DNA of 64,000 nucleotides from Hemicordylus capensis (GCF_027244095.1 NC_069659.1:336392750-336456749); one strand, 5' to 3'; counted from the stretch's first letter, positions 45,501 to 58,512 are shown. Program-made: numbers and translations. The notes: a model not told the origin generated them from the sequence alone.

Positions 45501-46337
45501 CGAGGAAGGCAGGGAGCAAGCTTAGAGAGAGAAAGAAGGCTTAGCCCGTTAGTGACGCGGCTCCGCTGACTTCCGGTAGTGTGGAAGAGCGCGTCGCTAG
45601 ACTAGAGTACCATGTGTTTGGGTAGAAGTGATTCTAGGAGCACGCGGGAGGTGCTTAAAAAGAAAAAGAAAAAAGGCGGGGGAGGAGATGGCGATGTAAC
45701 TACTATAGTTGGACTACAGCAGGGGTTCCCAACTTGTGGTAGCCCAGGTGTTGATGAACTATAACTCCCATCACCCCCAGCCTGTAGCTGGGGGTGATGG
45801 GAGTTGTAGTTCAACAACATCTGGAGTACCACAGGTTGGAAACTTCTGGAGTTTATTTGAGATGAGTTGTAAGCCATTGTCTTCCCCCCAACTTTGCAGC
45901 AGGGCCAACGTTTGCATCAAGCTTTCTTAACCTTGGGCCCCCCGATGTAGGACTACAACTCCTTCTCAGCCATGGCCTTTGTGGCTGGGCTTTGTAGTGC
46001 AACACGGCATCAGGGGACTGAAGGTGTAGAACAGGGTTTCTCAACGTGTGGGTCCCCAGATGTTATTGGACTTGAACTCTCATAATCCCCAGCCCCAGTG
46101 GCCTTTGGGTGGGAATTATGGGAGTTGAAGTCCAATTACATGTGGGGACCCACATGTTGAGAATCCCTGGCACTGTAGAAAACCTGCTATACATTATAAC
46201 TGAGGTGGTCAACCTGAGGCTCGCCAGCTGTTGTTGACTAGGACTCCCATCATCCCCAGCTGAAATACATTGCAGCTGGTAATGAAGGGCGTCGCAGCCC
46301 AACCACAGCGGCGTGAAGAGCCTCAGGTTGACCACCG

Positions 46338-46404
46338 CAGCAAGATGGTGACTCAGAGCCAGATGGACCAATGCTCTGACTCGGTATAAGGCAGCTCCCT
46401 GTGT
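46338..46404 (+). repeat. Tail fragment of the 5S/tRNA SINE family
   Basis: Only the 3' end is present: GGACCAATGCTCTGACTCGG and ATAAGGCAGCTCCCTGTG. It abuts a palindromic hAT-like element. Confidence 0.6.
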
Positions 46405-47063
46405 TTTAAAATTTTATTTACAGTGATTTTAATCTGTTTTATATGATTTAGGGGTTTTAGCGGCTGCTTGTTTAGATTGCAAACCGCCCCCCTGGGATTT
46501 TATATAGGGTGGTATATAAGTGTGTCAAAGAAATATGTTCTTATGAGATAAAAAGCAGTGGACTACCTTGCAGGTTTGTTGTGAGCCGTTTTCAGCCTTT
46601 GCCGCCTCGCCAATCTGCAACAGGGAGATATTATCTGTGGACTACTATGTTGCATTATAGCAGGGGTTCCCGACTCTGGCTACCCAGATATTCCTGGACT
46701 ACAGCTCCCATCATCCTTCGTCCATTTTGGCTGGGGATGATAGGCGTTCTGCTCCAGCGTGATCTGGAAACCCCTGCGTGAGTGACAGAAGAGAGGCTCT
46801 GCCACTTCTGCCCTCCATGGGGGAGGAAAGCAAGTTCCGAACACATTTTAAAGTGCTCAGAAACGAAACCAACAGCATTCTCACACAAGGAAAGCTGAGT
46901 GAGTTTGTTGAGGAAGATGAACCTTCTCTCCGCCCCACTTTTGGGACTAGAGGGAACCCGTCGATGCCAAAATATACATTGCTTTCTATGGAGAGCTGCC
47001 GATTTTACCACTCAAACGACCTAGCCAAAGACGTGGAAATGCAGTCACAGCTGCCCTAGCGCT

Positions 47064-47285
47064 GTGGTAAGGAGACCCGGTTTTGCCCCCCACCCCTTTT
47101 TCCCTTCTTTCCTTCTCCCTGCCTCTATGAGCGCCAGGGTAGCTGTTGTCGTCACGTCCGTCGCCTTCCTGTTTTTGATGGCGGCTCCCGCAAGCTCCCA
47201 CGTGTGGACAAAAGTGCTGGAGATGAAAGGGGACGTCTCTAGAAACGTGATGAGACAGGCAAGAATAGGCGTTCCTTCTCGGTAG
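47064..47285 (+). other. Candidate unassigned small coding exon or micropeptide
   Basis: An open frame in unique, CpG-rich sequence between RPL22L1 and EIF5A2. From the internal ATG at 47127 it reads as a 52-residue product starting MSARVAVVVTSVAFLFLMAA, like a signal peptide, followed by a charged segment. A CAG|GCAAGA sequence near 47256 could be a rare GC splice donor. CACGTG and GTCACG words around 47140-47205 look promoter-like. I recognise no family, found no downstream exon, and the frame could be chance. Confidence 0.2.
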
Positions 47286-47714
47286 TAGAGTGCTTTGCAA
47301 TAATCGCCCCAAAAGAAATGCAGACAAGGATGTCGTCTTTTTCTTGAAGGTCTCTTAGTTAGGGATGAGTCTTTAGTTGTTAAATGTGGACATATCTACA
47401 TTTTAAAGGCACAAGAGCTGTAAGCTCTCTTTGGTCGCAGTGCTTTGAAAACAATGTACTTTAGTTCACTCCCAACTGGAACCACCTGAAGGTAGAAAAA
47501 CCGTTTCCAGCAGGATTCCTGTAAACTGGTTTAACGTATGTTATACAAATCTGACATGAAAGGCTGTTTGCCTGCTTGGAAAAGAATTTCGTCCATGCGG
47601 TTCTAACAACATATAAGCTCAGCAAGTATTTGTGCACTCGTGTAAAATGCCTACTCCAGTTGTGAAAGGGTGTGGCTATCATAGATCTACTTTTGAAGAG
47701 GTATTCAAAAGTAA

Positions 47715-47955
47715 AACCTCTGCTAACTTGGCAAAGAGGTGATGATTCTCTTTATTGAGCAGGGGGAGAGTAACTGGCCCTATCCACCCCACACACAGTA
47801 CTTCCAGTGACTGTTGCTGGTGTCTATCTTATCTTTCATTTTAGAATGTGAGCCCTTTGGGGACAGGGAGCCATCTGTATTTATTTATCTATCTATCTGT
47901 GTAAACTGCCCTGAGCCATTTTTGGAAGGGCAGTATAGAAATCGTAATAATGTAT
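47715..47955 (+). repeat. L2-tailed repeat copy between the two genes
   Basis: TGCTAACTTGGCAAAGAGG to TTTTTGGAAGGGCAGTATAG; a short ATCT run lies near 47885. Confidence 0.78.
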
Positions 47956-48228
47956 TTGAACCCTCTTTTTATACTCTGGTCATATGCACTTTGGCTGTTC
48001 CTTCTAACCAATTACAAGCTTTCTCAATTGCAAATTATGATCTGCACAGGAAGGTGAATGTTGCTGTCACCTCTGCTTTTTGGAATAAGGAATAGGAACC
48101 CATTCATCCACGGTGGATCATAATCCAGTTGGGTCTTTTATTCTTTTGTATTTTGCCTAGTGACACAGCACCTCTTGCCCCCAACTGAACATCCCACCTC
48201 AGGAAAAACTTTACATTTTCATCTCTAG

Positions 48229-48480
48229 CCCTACTGGACACTCATACAATATGTTGAACATATTGAATGTATATGTTGAACACTCAAACAATGACTGTAT
48301 TATGTACACAAGTAGTTATCCCTGTGTTATGCAGAACACATAATGTACAGGTCTTATCTGCACCATACATTTGATAGTACTCAGGCTCACTTTTGAAATG
48401 AACACAGGTACATTCACATACAAGTATGTATGATTGTAGTCATTTGTACACTTGTACTCGTCTGTATAAGGCTTCCAGAT
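48229..48480. mobile_element. MITE of the CCCTATTCAGACA family
   Basis: Shares GGCTCACTTTTGAAATGAAC and CACATACAAGTATG-like inner words with 58513, with ends CCCTACTGGACACTCATAC and, inverted, GCCTTATACAGACGAG. Older copy. Confidence 0.5.
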
Positions 48481-49164
48481 ATGCACACCTCTGGTGTGAA
48501 GAGAACCTGGCACAAAGGCTCTGGCCCACAAAAGCTTATGCCACAATATAGTAATCTTTCAGGTGCCACAAGACTGCTTCCCCTTCAAAAGGCACTATTC
48601 TATGTTAATATGGGTGGGTGTGTGCCTGCACATAAGTAAACCTCAAAAACTGCTGTAGTTTTTCTCCACCTCTCCCAAACTGCCTCTCCCCTAGAAGCAG
48701 CCAAAGAAAGCTGTAAAGGAACATCTTTGCTTTCAAGCAGAAGGTAGTGGCATAGTGAGATAAGATGCAGTGTTACTTTATCATGCAAGTACATGTGCAG
48801 AGGTCAGCTTCACTTTAGAGCCCCACACATATTTGTAGTGTTCCTTGGAGAAGACCTCAGTGGTGACTCGGATGTATGAAGTCAGGCAGTGTGTGTGTGT
48901 ACACGGTCCTGTTAGCACATCCTAAGACACCCAACTATTCTCCTGTTATAGTTTCTTAAAGTAGATTTATCTTGACATGTTCTAGTATCTGTGCTGAGCA
49001 GCTTGCTGAGAGTACATAAAGCTTTTGGGAGCAAAAAAAATTAGCCTTTAGGTTTAAATTTTCTTTAATGTGACAAGTCATAATTCAAACATTTCAATAA
49101 AACACTCGTTAAAAGGCATGAACTCTTAACACATGAATACTTCACTATTACAGAAATGCAGAAA

Positions 49165-52112
49165 AAAGTACAAACCTTTCAAGTTTTTATTTTAAAGTCA
49201 AGGTCACTCTTTCACAATGAACACTGCACCCATTTGCTTCCCGGTAGGTATATTACATACTTGTCTTAGCTACCATGTGTTGCAAATTAAAAAAACCCTT
49301 CTCCCCACACTGTTTACAATAATGTCCAGTTGTAACATAACAGTCACTGATCATGAGCATTCAGAGTTCTACAAGGCTTAGAAACCACAATGCAGATAAA
49401 GCCAGAGATCAGTGTCTGAGTTGCACTGTGAAAAATTATATAATGTATGAGAATCTTGTACTTTATACAGAATGAAATATTTAAGCACAGCAAGTTCTAT
49501 TAATTAAAATGTTCCCAGACACAGCCAACATTCCAACACTTAAAGCTTACTGCAGTCAAACATGTCATCTAGTCACTAGAAGAGCTTGGTCACAATGTTT
49601 GACCCCTTTAAACTAAGGTTCAATATACTAGAACTCTACTTGCATCATAGGCATGCTATACATTTATGGAATACAAAACCCTGTAAGACTTTCAAGCAGC
49701 TTTGTTAAAATAATCAACTTAAGCTCTTTCAATTCTTCACAAGAGCAGCCCTGAGAAGAGTATATTCAAGTCATGGCTCAACTAGCAGTGGTTTTGTTGA
49801 ACACAAAGACACAAGACGATATATCAAGAGGTAAATTTGGATTTTTAAAAAAGAATTCCCTAACATTTGAGGCAAGAGAACCTACAGCACACTGAACAAA
49901 AACAGAGATGGACCTGAAACAATAAAGCTTATGCTATTACAAAGTAACAGCAGGAATGAGTTGTTCAGCCTTTATTTTGGCCAACAGCTTGTTAGAAGAG
50001 CTCGAGTCTGCTCTTGGAACAAATTGCATTTAATTTTAAGCTACAAAGTAAAAACCATTTAGAAGTAGAATTTAGAGAAACATGATCACCCTGAAATAGT
50101 TTAAAGAACCTGAACGATACAGCATTTCAAGCTTTTATTAGCAAAGTTATTTTATTGTAAACCTGGTGGCTTTGTAGACAGATTGCCCTCTACAAGTGAA
50201 ATGGCTTTGCTATTACCTTAAAAAAAAATACTGTTTAACCGATGAAGTGATGAGATTGCACAGCTGTCTACACAACAGTGCCCTCCATATGACCTATCCA
50301 ACAGATGATCTATTTCTTCCTATCTAGCCTAGAAATCCTACCTGTGGTGCCCAATTACTAAAAATCAAGTTGACATTAAGACACCACCTTTCCAAAAAGG
50401 GAGGAGGGGCACTTTAAGGGATACATTTCAGTAAGCCAACAGCCTCCAGATATTTCAGTTGCACATGTCCTTGATGAAGAAAACAGTAAGATGCTAGTAG
50501 GATTTTTCCAATACTATGACACAAGTTTGCTTCTTTCAGCTGCTCAGGCACAGTAGGAGCTGTAGGAGTAACTTCATTTGATCATGATTAATATTACTAG
50601 TAAATGGAATCCATGTTTCAAATCAGGACATCCCATTCCTACTACAAATATGGAGAACCAACTATCTAGGAATAACCACGTGATTAGATTCTAACAATAT
50701 GCTAAAATCCTTCAGCTTTCTAGTAGCCCTAGATCTTGAAACGTGCAGCAATTACTTACTATGTCAAGACTGTGCTTTGTTCAAGAATGTTTATTGCCAG
50801 ATCAATCTGTATTGTGCCCCTTCTCTGCATAGATACTTGCTTTAGTTAAGTCTATAGCCTACATTTGAGACCCTGAAGCAGTTTTTTACATCTCTAGTCT
50901 AACTTCACTGATTAAGGACAACTGTATCAGCAAATGATGTTCAAAATCCTGTTTCCTACTACCAAAAAAGAGTTGCCAGTAACAAATTAAGCATGTTTTA
51001 ACAATCCAGTCACTAGTTCAAGTTAGTCAGTTGCTACCAACATTTAAGGCAAATTTCAGTAATTAGGTTCCCTCCCAAATGCTAAACAGAAGCATGATCT
51101 TGGATGATCATGTAGACAGTATGTCTAGTTATTAGTAATTCAGTTAGGCATTCGCCTGTTTGGTGTAACCAAGTCCTGCACAAGTAGATTTTGAGCCACT
51201 TACCCCTATAATCTAGTTCCAAAGTTTCTCTACTTGGAGCACTCTGTCCTATAAAATTCTTTACTAGATTTTACAGCTTGTTGCCTAAATTCAGTAGGGT
51301 GAAACAGGATTCAGATTTAGCCTCCATACAAATAAGTATGTGCACTTTTGCTTCAGTTTTTAAAAAGTCAAGAAGTCTACTTGTGCTACAAAACAAAAGA
51401 GTTAAAACTTAAGTTATGCCAGATACTGAAACACTCGAGGCATGCCCTTCTTTTAACTGGCAGAAGAGTGGCTACACTGCATGTTGAAATCAAAGGCCTC
51501 TAGTGAATCTCCTCTCCCCACCCCCACCCCCAATCTTTTGTGCACTATTAACCAGAGTATGAAAGCATCCAATATTCTGGATGTTTACATCACAGGCAAA
51601 TGGTGACTTGTGTTAAGAGTGAGCCAGCAAGACTATAGATATACAGTTTGTTGTACACGGCCATCAGCACTGGCATTTTGATCACATGAGTTCCCTTGTC
51701 TCTAGCTCAGTTACTATTCACAATTCTGTACAAGCCACATTTCACCATGTTTAAGATAAAAATGGTTATTTTCATTTATTTAAAATGTTGTACTTAAACA
51801 CTATTCTTACTTAAACCCAAACTTAGTATTACCTTGGTATTGGCACTGCTATACAGAGTCTCATTCGAGCAAAGCATACTAGTTTAATACCTCATGATCT
51901 AAAATGACAGTTATGACTGCCTTGCCATTCCTGTAAGCACTTGAACTTTAGCAATTTTAATATTGCCAAATGGCTTGCAACATTAGTCAGCACTATTTTC
52001 AAACAAAGACACGAGGTTGCTAGTGAAGGTTATAGCTTTGGTGATAACTGGAACTAAAGATACAAGATCTGCAATTGCCAGGACCTGAGCAACTGCACAA
52101 ATCCAGATGGTC
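49165..52112 (-). other. EIF5A2: Probable long 3' UTR of EIF5A2
   Basis: Downstream of the TAG at 52115-52113 lie almost 3 kb of AT-rich sequence with no recognisable transposon, a contrast to every other 3-kb stretch here. Minus-strand AATAAA hexamers occur near 51770, 50785, 50158, 50132, 49965 and finally 49191-49186. This fits the long 3' UTR with alternative poly(A) sites known for mammalian EIF5A2. The extent is inferred from repeat absence and hexamers, without transcript data. Confidence 0.5.
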
Positions 52113-55100
52113 CTATTTGCAGGGTTTTATGGCTACAGCACATTCTTCGCTCATTGCACACATGACTGACACCTACAGGAAGAAGGGAGAAAAAGAGTTA
52201 AGTTATGCAGCTATACCAGGTTAGATAATGTCTCCAACAGGTAGCAATAGTTCCACAGTCCTACTTGAGTTTTGGGACCGGTATTCCTACTAGGTCCCAA
52301 CTGGCTACCTAGACACCTTATTATAATAATCAAATACAATACACCATTAATTGCACATCTAGAACAAGTTGTTCTGGTAAGAACTAATCTGCCTACTTTC
52401 CTTTCACTATAATCTTAATTGATAATTACCACCCGCACAAGTTAGCCCACTTCAGCCTTAAACGTTCACACTTCTGCCATCTTTGAATTGTGGTGGATGA
52501 CATCACAAACTATGCTCTTAAGCCATCCCTATATGTCCCTACACTTGTAGCAAATTTGGTTCAAATCAGTTAGGTGGTTCACAAGTTAGCCCACTAGTAC
52601 CTCAAACATTTATGCGTCCGCCATCTCTAATCGGGGAGGATGACATCATCACAACCTACGCCATTGAGGTATCCCTGTGTGTCCCTACAACTGTACCCAA
52701 GTTGGTTCATATTTGTCCAGGCATTGCGAAGTTGATGGGGGTGGGGGGCACACACAGACAGAAAGAATGCCGGATGATTTCATAAGCTTACTTTCCTTGA
52801 GGAAGTTAGGCTAACAAAAGCACCTTGTAATCAGTACATACCACAGTCCAATAACATTTATTCTTTTTAGCCTACTTTCCTCATGTAGTCTTATGAGATC
52901 ACCTTGCTGTCCATCTGCATGCATCCCCCTAATAACCTTACAATATCTGGACCAATTTAGACCAGATTTGGTACAGTTGTGGTGCCACCTCAACAATTTG
53001 TTTTGTGATGTCATCCAACACATCTTTTTAGCTTACTTTCTTCATGGAAAGTAGCTTTATGAAATTGTCTTGCTGTCTGTGTTCCACACATAGACACTTC
53101 AATGGCATATTTTGTGATATTATCCACCCCAATTCAAGATGGCGGACATGTGAACTTTTGAGATAGAAGTGGGCTAACTTGTGAACCACCTAACTGATTT
53201 AGGTGTATACATGTATACAAACTTGGTATACATGTTAAGATTACAGAGGAAATTAAAACCTGATATCCCATAAATGAATTCCAGAACTCTCTTCAAGATG
53301 GCAGCTTATGTGCTCCCCTCTACAATGCCAGGACCAATTTGGATCAAATTTAGTACAGTTGTAATGCCACATAGGGACATTAACAGTGTGGTTTATCAAG
53401 TAATTATCTCATTGCAATCCTCCACCTAAATGTGGTTTACCCTGTTCTTACAGATGAGGCTCTGGCACCTGTTTTATAGTACCCTGCATTTTGCATCTGG
53501 TGTTTAACAAAAAGTACATGAATCTGAAAATGGTAATTATTAATTAAAATTAGTGAAAGGAAAGTAGGTAGATTAGTTCTCACTAGAACTTCTTGTTCTA
53601 TGTAAACATTTCTCTTTGCAAACTGCTTTGAGAACTTTTTTTTGTTGAAAAGTGGTATATAAATAATAGTAAGCATAAGTAGTAAGATTACTTTCCTCAG
53701 AGGTGGTAAAGCAGGATATGAGTGTCTTTGGGTTGTGTCAGGTACCCTTTCCCAAGTTCTGACAATGGCTATATAGAGTGAGAGCCTAAGAGACAAGCTT
53801 CTGCAGCCTATGAGGCAACTGAACAGTAAAGTCAGCTCCTACTAGGGAAGTGCCCGAACCAGTTTGGCGCCTCCTTAAGGAAGTGCCAAACTGGCTTGGG
53901 TGCCCACATCCGAACCAGTTCGGTGGGACGGGAATTAGTTCCCTTAAAAACCAGGTAAGCAGGTCCTACCTGCTCCTCTGCTGCTCGACCACTTTTCCAG
54001 GCACAGCGCTCTCTATCCAAAAGGCAGCGCAGATCCCAGCGGCCTGCACACAGTGACAACACATGGTCGTTGAGTGTGCCAGGAAAAGCAGTGGGGTGGC
54101 AGAAGAGCAGCTAAGGACCTGTTTACCTGCTTTTTTAAAGGAACAGATCCCCACCCGAGCCAGTCTGGGCACATCCCTAGCACCTACTGCTTTCCTAGCT
54201 TTAAGACATTAACAGTACACATCTGTGGTTATTTTCAGACTGCTTGCTTCCCCCCCCACTTTGTTTTTAAGAATACGAAGTAAAATCTCAGACCCTTAAT
54301 TCACAGAAGGCAGAGTTTATAACAGGGCTGTGGGTCGGCACTAATGTCATATTCTAGACCCCTTTCCCTTCTTCCCTCATTAAACACATCTGTGATGGGC
54401 CTGCATTTGTTGCATTTTCATACTGCTCTTCTGCCTTGACAAAAGGTACCCAAAGCAGTTTACACATGAAAAAAACACAAAGCAACAAGTTACATAAGAT
54501 TTACAAAGGATTGTTATGTCAGGCCATTGATGGTCTTTTTAAGAGCAGAGGGCAAGAGCTCCCAGAGCTTGGCACTTCCTTTCTTGCTTTCCTCTCAGGG
54601 CACATAGATCTTTCAGTACCCCTGGGAAGGTGGGGGAGGGGCTGCCCCAACAGTCCTCACAGGGCACTGCTGGTTTCAATGGGAGCTGATGTTATGCTCT
54701 CCCCTGGCCTGTTAAGTCTCTTCTCTTATTAAATTTACTGTAAATTAAGATCTTTGGCAGATCTCATCACTTGTTACAGTGCTTCTAGATGAGATTACAC
54801 TCCAGAAAGATTAAATGATTCAAATACTTGATACAAATATTCTATTTGGAAGTTTCTATTCCATCTTTCCAGTTCTGAAGGAGGAACATGAGGCCACCAA
54901 CATCAGTAACAAAATGACAGAATCAAACACAAACAATTAAACCAGAACTATTGCAACAAAAATAGCTAAGACACATGTGCCTATGACTGTTGGCAGCAAT
55001 ACACACACACTCGGTAGGAAGAATACTTAACACAAACATAAGTTTAGTTTAGGTATTAACATCTCTTTCAAACGGATTTCAACAGCAAGTTAAGAATGCC

Positions 55101-57433
55101 AGTTTGTTTCAGTCCACTAAGATTTTACCTGGAAATCTTCACCTGCATTGTATTTCCCTTCTATTTCTTTCCCCAGGTCACCTTCTGGCACCCTAAGATC
55201 CTCGCGAACATCACCACTTTCTGTCAGCAAAGAGAGGTAGCCATCCTGTATACAGATCAGCTGAAAGAAAATATTAAGGACTCTTGATTCCATTTAGATC
55301 TGCTTAATTAATGCAACTACAACTACCTGCAGTTGACTGACCAGATGTTCAATGGCATCTTGGAATCAAATCACATTTGAACTAGGGATGTGCACAGAAC
55401 CGTGGCTGGGCGGTTCGAAGTTGCCGAACTTTGGGGGTGCTGCTTTAAGGGCAGAGGAGGGTGCACTTACCCCTCCCACCACTTTCCCCCCACCAGCGCT
55501 CGTTGCTGTTAAAAGCCTTTGGGGCGGCAGCATGCCGCCCTGTTTCCTTCCTCGGCCGGAAGTACCAGGTGCACATGCACCTGTCGCGTGCGTGCACAGC
55601 AGATGGGTATGCGCACGCATGCGATTAATATGAAACTCTTTACAGGCCCAATGAATTTCAGAGAGCTGTTGTTGTCCAATGTCATGGACTCCCACAAACT
55701 GGAATGATCCTGGCAGGTCTATTGCTTGTCCTGTGGCTGTAGCAGGCATGGCATATCTGATTGAGATCTGGCAAAGACTTCAAGAGTGCATATTGGTCCA
55801 AGACTCTCAGCATATTGTATTGACAGGTTCTTGGGTAATATAAGCGAATAAAGCCATGACATTTTACAAATGAAGGACGCACAGACTTGCTGCCAAGGCA
55901 TCAAGTTAAGCCTGGAAAAAAAGATCTAAATTGTCTAGCCCCAAATGTACACTTACTTGATAGTCATTCCTCTTGATATTTGGAACATCCATGTTGTGAG
56001 TTGAAGGGCAGATATCTTCATATTTCTTCCCAGTGAAAACATCAATACCAACTAGATGGACCTAAGAAAATGTTCAAGTCATAAAGTTTATGCCTCTGAC
56101 ATAAAGTTAATTTTCATCTAAAAGTGGAGGGAGAATCAAATCAATTGGCAGTGAGTACCTGCATCCACCCAGGAATAAAACTGAAAAGTGTTCTGAATTC
56201 AGGGGAACACACTTCATTCATGATGTTACTGATGCACAAAGACATGCCACTTAATATCCTACTTAGTACTGCTACCAGCACATACTAGAATTCTTTGCAT
56301 AATACAAAGAACAAAATTAATACTCTTTGCCTAGAGCGTTGCATTTTGGTAAGAGAAATAGGTAATTCCTTAAAGTTCACTGGGTGGCCTTGGGCAACTC
56401 ACTTCCTAGATTTGAGATAAAACTTACATAAGGATTACATTCTAACCTACTCTAAGATCTCTGTTCAGGGAAAGCACACACACTATTTACCTTCCCAATA
56501 CTAACTACACCAACAGCTGTTCAGAATCCAAAACCAGGTAATTTCAGTGGTCAATAGTTAGCATGGGGACATATTCCAAAGATCAGTTTAAAATGTAAGC
56601 TGTCCAGATACCAGCCATTAATGTATGCCTGTCACCTCTTTTGAATTCTTCTGTTAAGATTCTGTGTCTCAGAAAACTCTTATCAAAATTGTATTTTTGT
56701 AAGACAGCAGTTCCAAATTACGCGCTTAGGTTCATTCCACAAGCTCCTACTCAAATTACTTCCATCTTCACTGTTCCTTTATTAAATTCTGACCTGCAAA
56801 CTAAGACTTGCTGGCTCAATACAGACATCATGTTCCAATAATCTAACCATGATTTGGAGGATCAGGAATATGCTGCAGGCTTGCATGTGGATCCCCTCTT
56901 TCCTTTTCTGATTTGAGATTATGGTCAGAACAGGATGTCTGAACTGAACCACGGGATCACTTGGGGATTAAACAGGGCACACATTTACTACCAAACAGTG
57001 TCTGGTATTGGTGGAATGTTCTTTGTGCTCTGTTTCCTCACACAGGGTACACAGTCCTATCAGAAATCATTCATGAGAACAGCTGACTAAGGCTGCACTG
57101 CAAGGAGAAAAGCAGATGGGCAAATATTTTAAAGTGGCCTTGAACCGAGTGCAGTTGGTGCCAAGCATTCAGTCAATATTCATGAGAGAAAAGTCAATAT
57201 TCATGAGAGAAAAGTGATGTATCAAAAGAAACAAATGGTTCTGAAGGAAGCTTATACACATATATTACCTTAGCATGGCCATGTTTGCCAGTTTTGGAAG
57301 TTGACATTTCAACAATCTTGCAGGGACGCCCTTTCAGCACCACAAAGCCGTTCTTGCGGAGTGCAGAACATTGCATTGGGTAAGTGGCTGAAGCACCAGC
57401 ATCTCCAGTGGTGAAGTCAACTTCATCAGCCAT
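52113..57433 (-). CDS. EIF5A2: Eukaryotic translation initiation factor 5A-2, four coding exons
   Basis: Encodes a 153-residue eIF5A, which binds the ribosomal E site and relieves stalls at proline-rich and similar sequences; it needs the hypusine modification. Coding exons on the minus strand: 57433-57269 (residues 1-55), 56061-55957 (56-90), 55260-55129 (91-134) and 52172-52113 (135-153 plus TAG); every junction is phase 0 with GT-AG introns. The hypusine site is Lys50 in [12 protein letters not shown], fully conserved. The N-terminal SH3-like domain covers roughly residues 15-83 and the OB-fold domain the rest. [14 protein letters not shown] and the IKPCK end identify EIF5A2 rather than EIF5A1. 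An upstream in-frame ATG three codons earlier (57442) exists, but MADEVDF is the family start. All family residues seem intact. The 5' UTR is split by a large first intron. Confidence 0.97.
52430..53275. mobile_element. DNA element with tandem and inverted ends in EIF5A2 intron 4
   Basis: Two direct units (about 52430-52565 and 52570-52715) share CACAAGTTAGCCCAC, CCGCCATCT and GATGACATCA words; an inverted unit lies at 53105-53215 (GATATTATCCACCCC, AAGATGGCGGACATGTGAAC, GTGGGCTAACTTGTG). Between and after come AATTTGGACCAAATTTGGTA-like words. Looks like a non-autonomous DNA element of unknown superfamily. Confidence 0.5.
53590..53672 (+). repeat. L2-tailed repeat, 3' fragment in EIF5A2 intron 4
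   Basis: GCAAACTGCTTTGAGAACTT and TGTTGAAAAGTGGTATATAA match the 3' end of the family only. Confidence 0.6.
53843..54179. mobile_element. hAT-like DNA element, 337 bp, in EIF5A2 intron 4
   Basis: Same family as 25097: TAGGGAAGTGCCCGAACCAG at left, TAGGGATGTGCCCAGACTGG read inward from the right. Flanks GCTCCTAC (53835-53842) and GCACCTAC (54180-54187) differ at one base. Confidence 0.75.
55383..55625. mobile_element. Truncated element of the TAGGGATGTGC family in EIF5A2 intron 3-4 area
   Basis: Begins TAGGGATGTGCACAGAACCG and continues with GC-rich sequence; a matching right end is not found before about 55690. It begins about 120 bp upstream (5' side in the gene) of the exon at 55260-55129, inside intron 3. 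Confidence 0.5.
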
Positions 57434-58512
57434 GGCAGTCAATGTGTTCTAGCAGGTACTGTAAAATGCAATAGTCAGCTACTCTGCAGAGTTAATCCAT
57501 CTGTTACATAACACTATATTTTACCCAAACATAAGGTAAAGTCTCATACCTTTACACTTTTTTCCAACCTCCATTTTACTTGGACATTGCCAGCATTGTC
57601 ACTTATACAGAAAAGTGTTTTGCTCAAGCAAGAACAGCCCCATGTTATCAGCCCGTCATTGCAAGTACAACAGGGTTGTCAGATACTATGGAACAGCTAA
57701 CCCACATTAAGTTACAGCAATGCTAAACCAAGGTCAAACCCCAAGGTGTTAAGATTAAACCAATGTTTTTCAAACAGGCAGGGCTGTGGGGAGGGACAGG
57801 ATGGAAAAAGGCTGAAGGGAATAAAGTTAGCAAGGAATGCAAATGCTACAAGGTTTATAAACCAGGTTTTTCAAGCTGTGGGTTGGCACTTCAATGAGAT
57901 AAACTACTATAGACCCAGACCCAATTAAAACATGATGCAGGATATTTGCTGCCAAAAGCCTATTCCTATTTAGGGGGAGCAGCAGTGACATCTTTAACCC
58001 ATCTCCCATACATCAGATTCCATGGTGAAGTATTTACAACAGAGCTGCTTCTCGCTGGGGCTATTTGCTACACAATTCAGTTATCATAAGGGAAACAGGA
58101 TTTCCATTAAAGATATGCTGGCTGCAGCACAAGTCTCACCACCCAGACATACCTTTTGGGCAACAATTACAGCCAACTCATAATGTATGAATCTGACCAG
58201 AAATGAAGCATCATGGGAAGAAATGGTACTAGGCAAGACCGCAATGCACACAGGAAACATTTCATTGACGTCTGGCTAGAATACTGATCTCTACCAACTT
58301 CATGGTTCATAATTTTGGCAGCTGAGACATCTATTTCTAATCTGGTGATCTCACAGAAACCAGATTCATCACTGTCTAGTAACGGAGGGTGTGGCAAAAG
58401 AGGGGGAGAAAACAAGCAGGACTCTTGTAGAAGACCAAAGAAGAGAACAAAATCCAGCAGTTTCTCTCACCCGATGACATATCCCCCCTTCTACATGACA
58501 GAGAGAGAGAAA

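Larger units (their letters stand above)
44865..46785. mobile_element. Cluster of palindromic hAT-like MITEs around the RPL22L1 promoter
   Basis: Seven members of the CAACTCCCATCATCCCCAG family: about 44867-44960 and 45055-45165 in intron 1, then 45720-45845, 45920-46031, 46032-46169, 46203-46340 and 46662-46782 upstream of the promoter. Most show both arms; the one at 46032 has good ends (CAGGGTTTCTCAACG and CGTT-like GTTGAGAATCCCTG). The promoter and first exon (45390-45600) are free of them. Confidence 0.7.
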
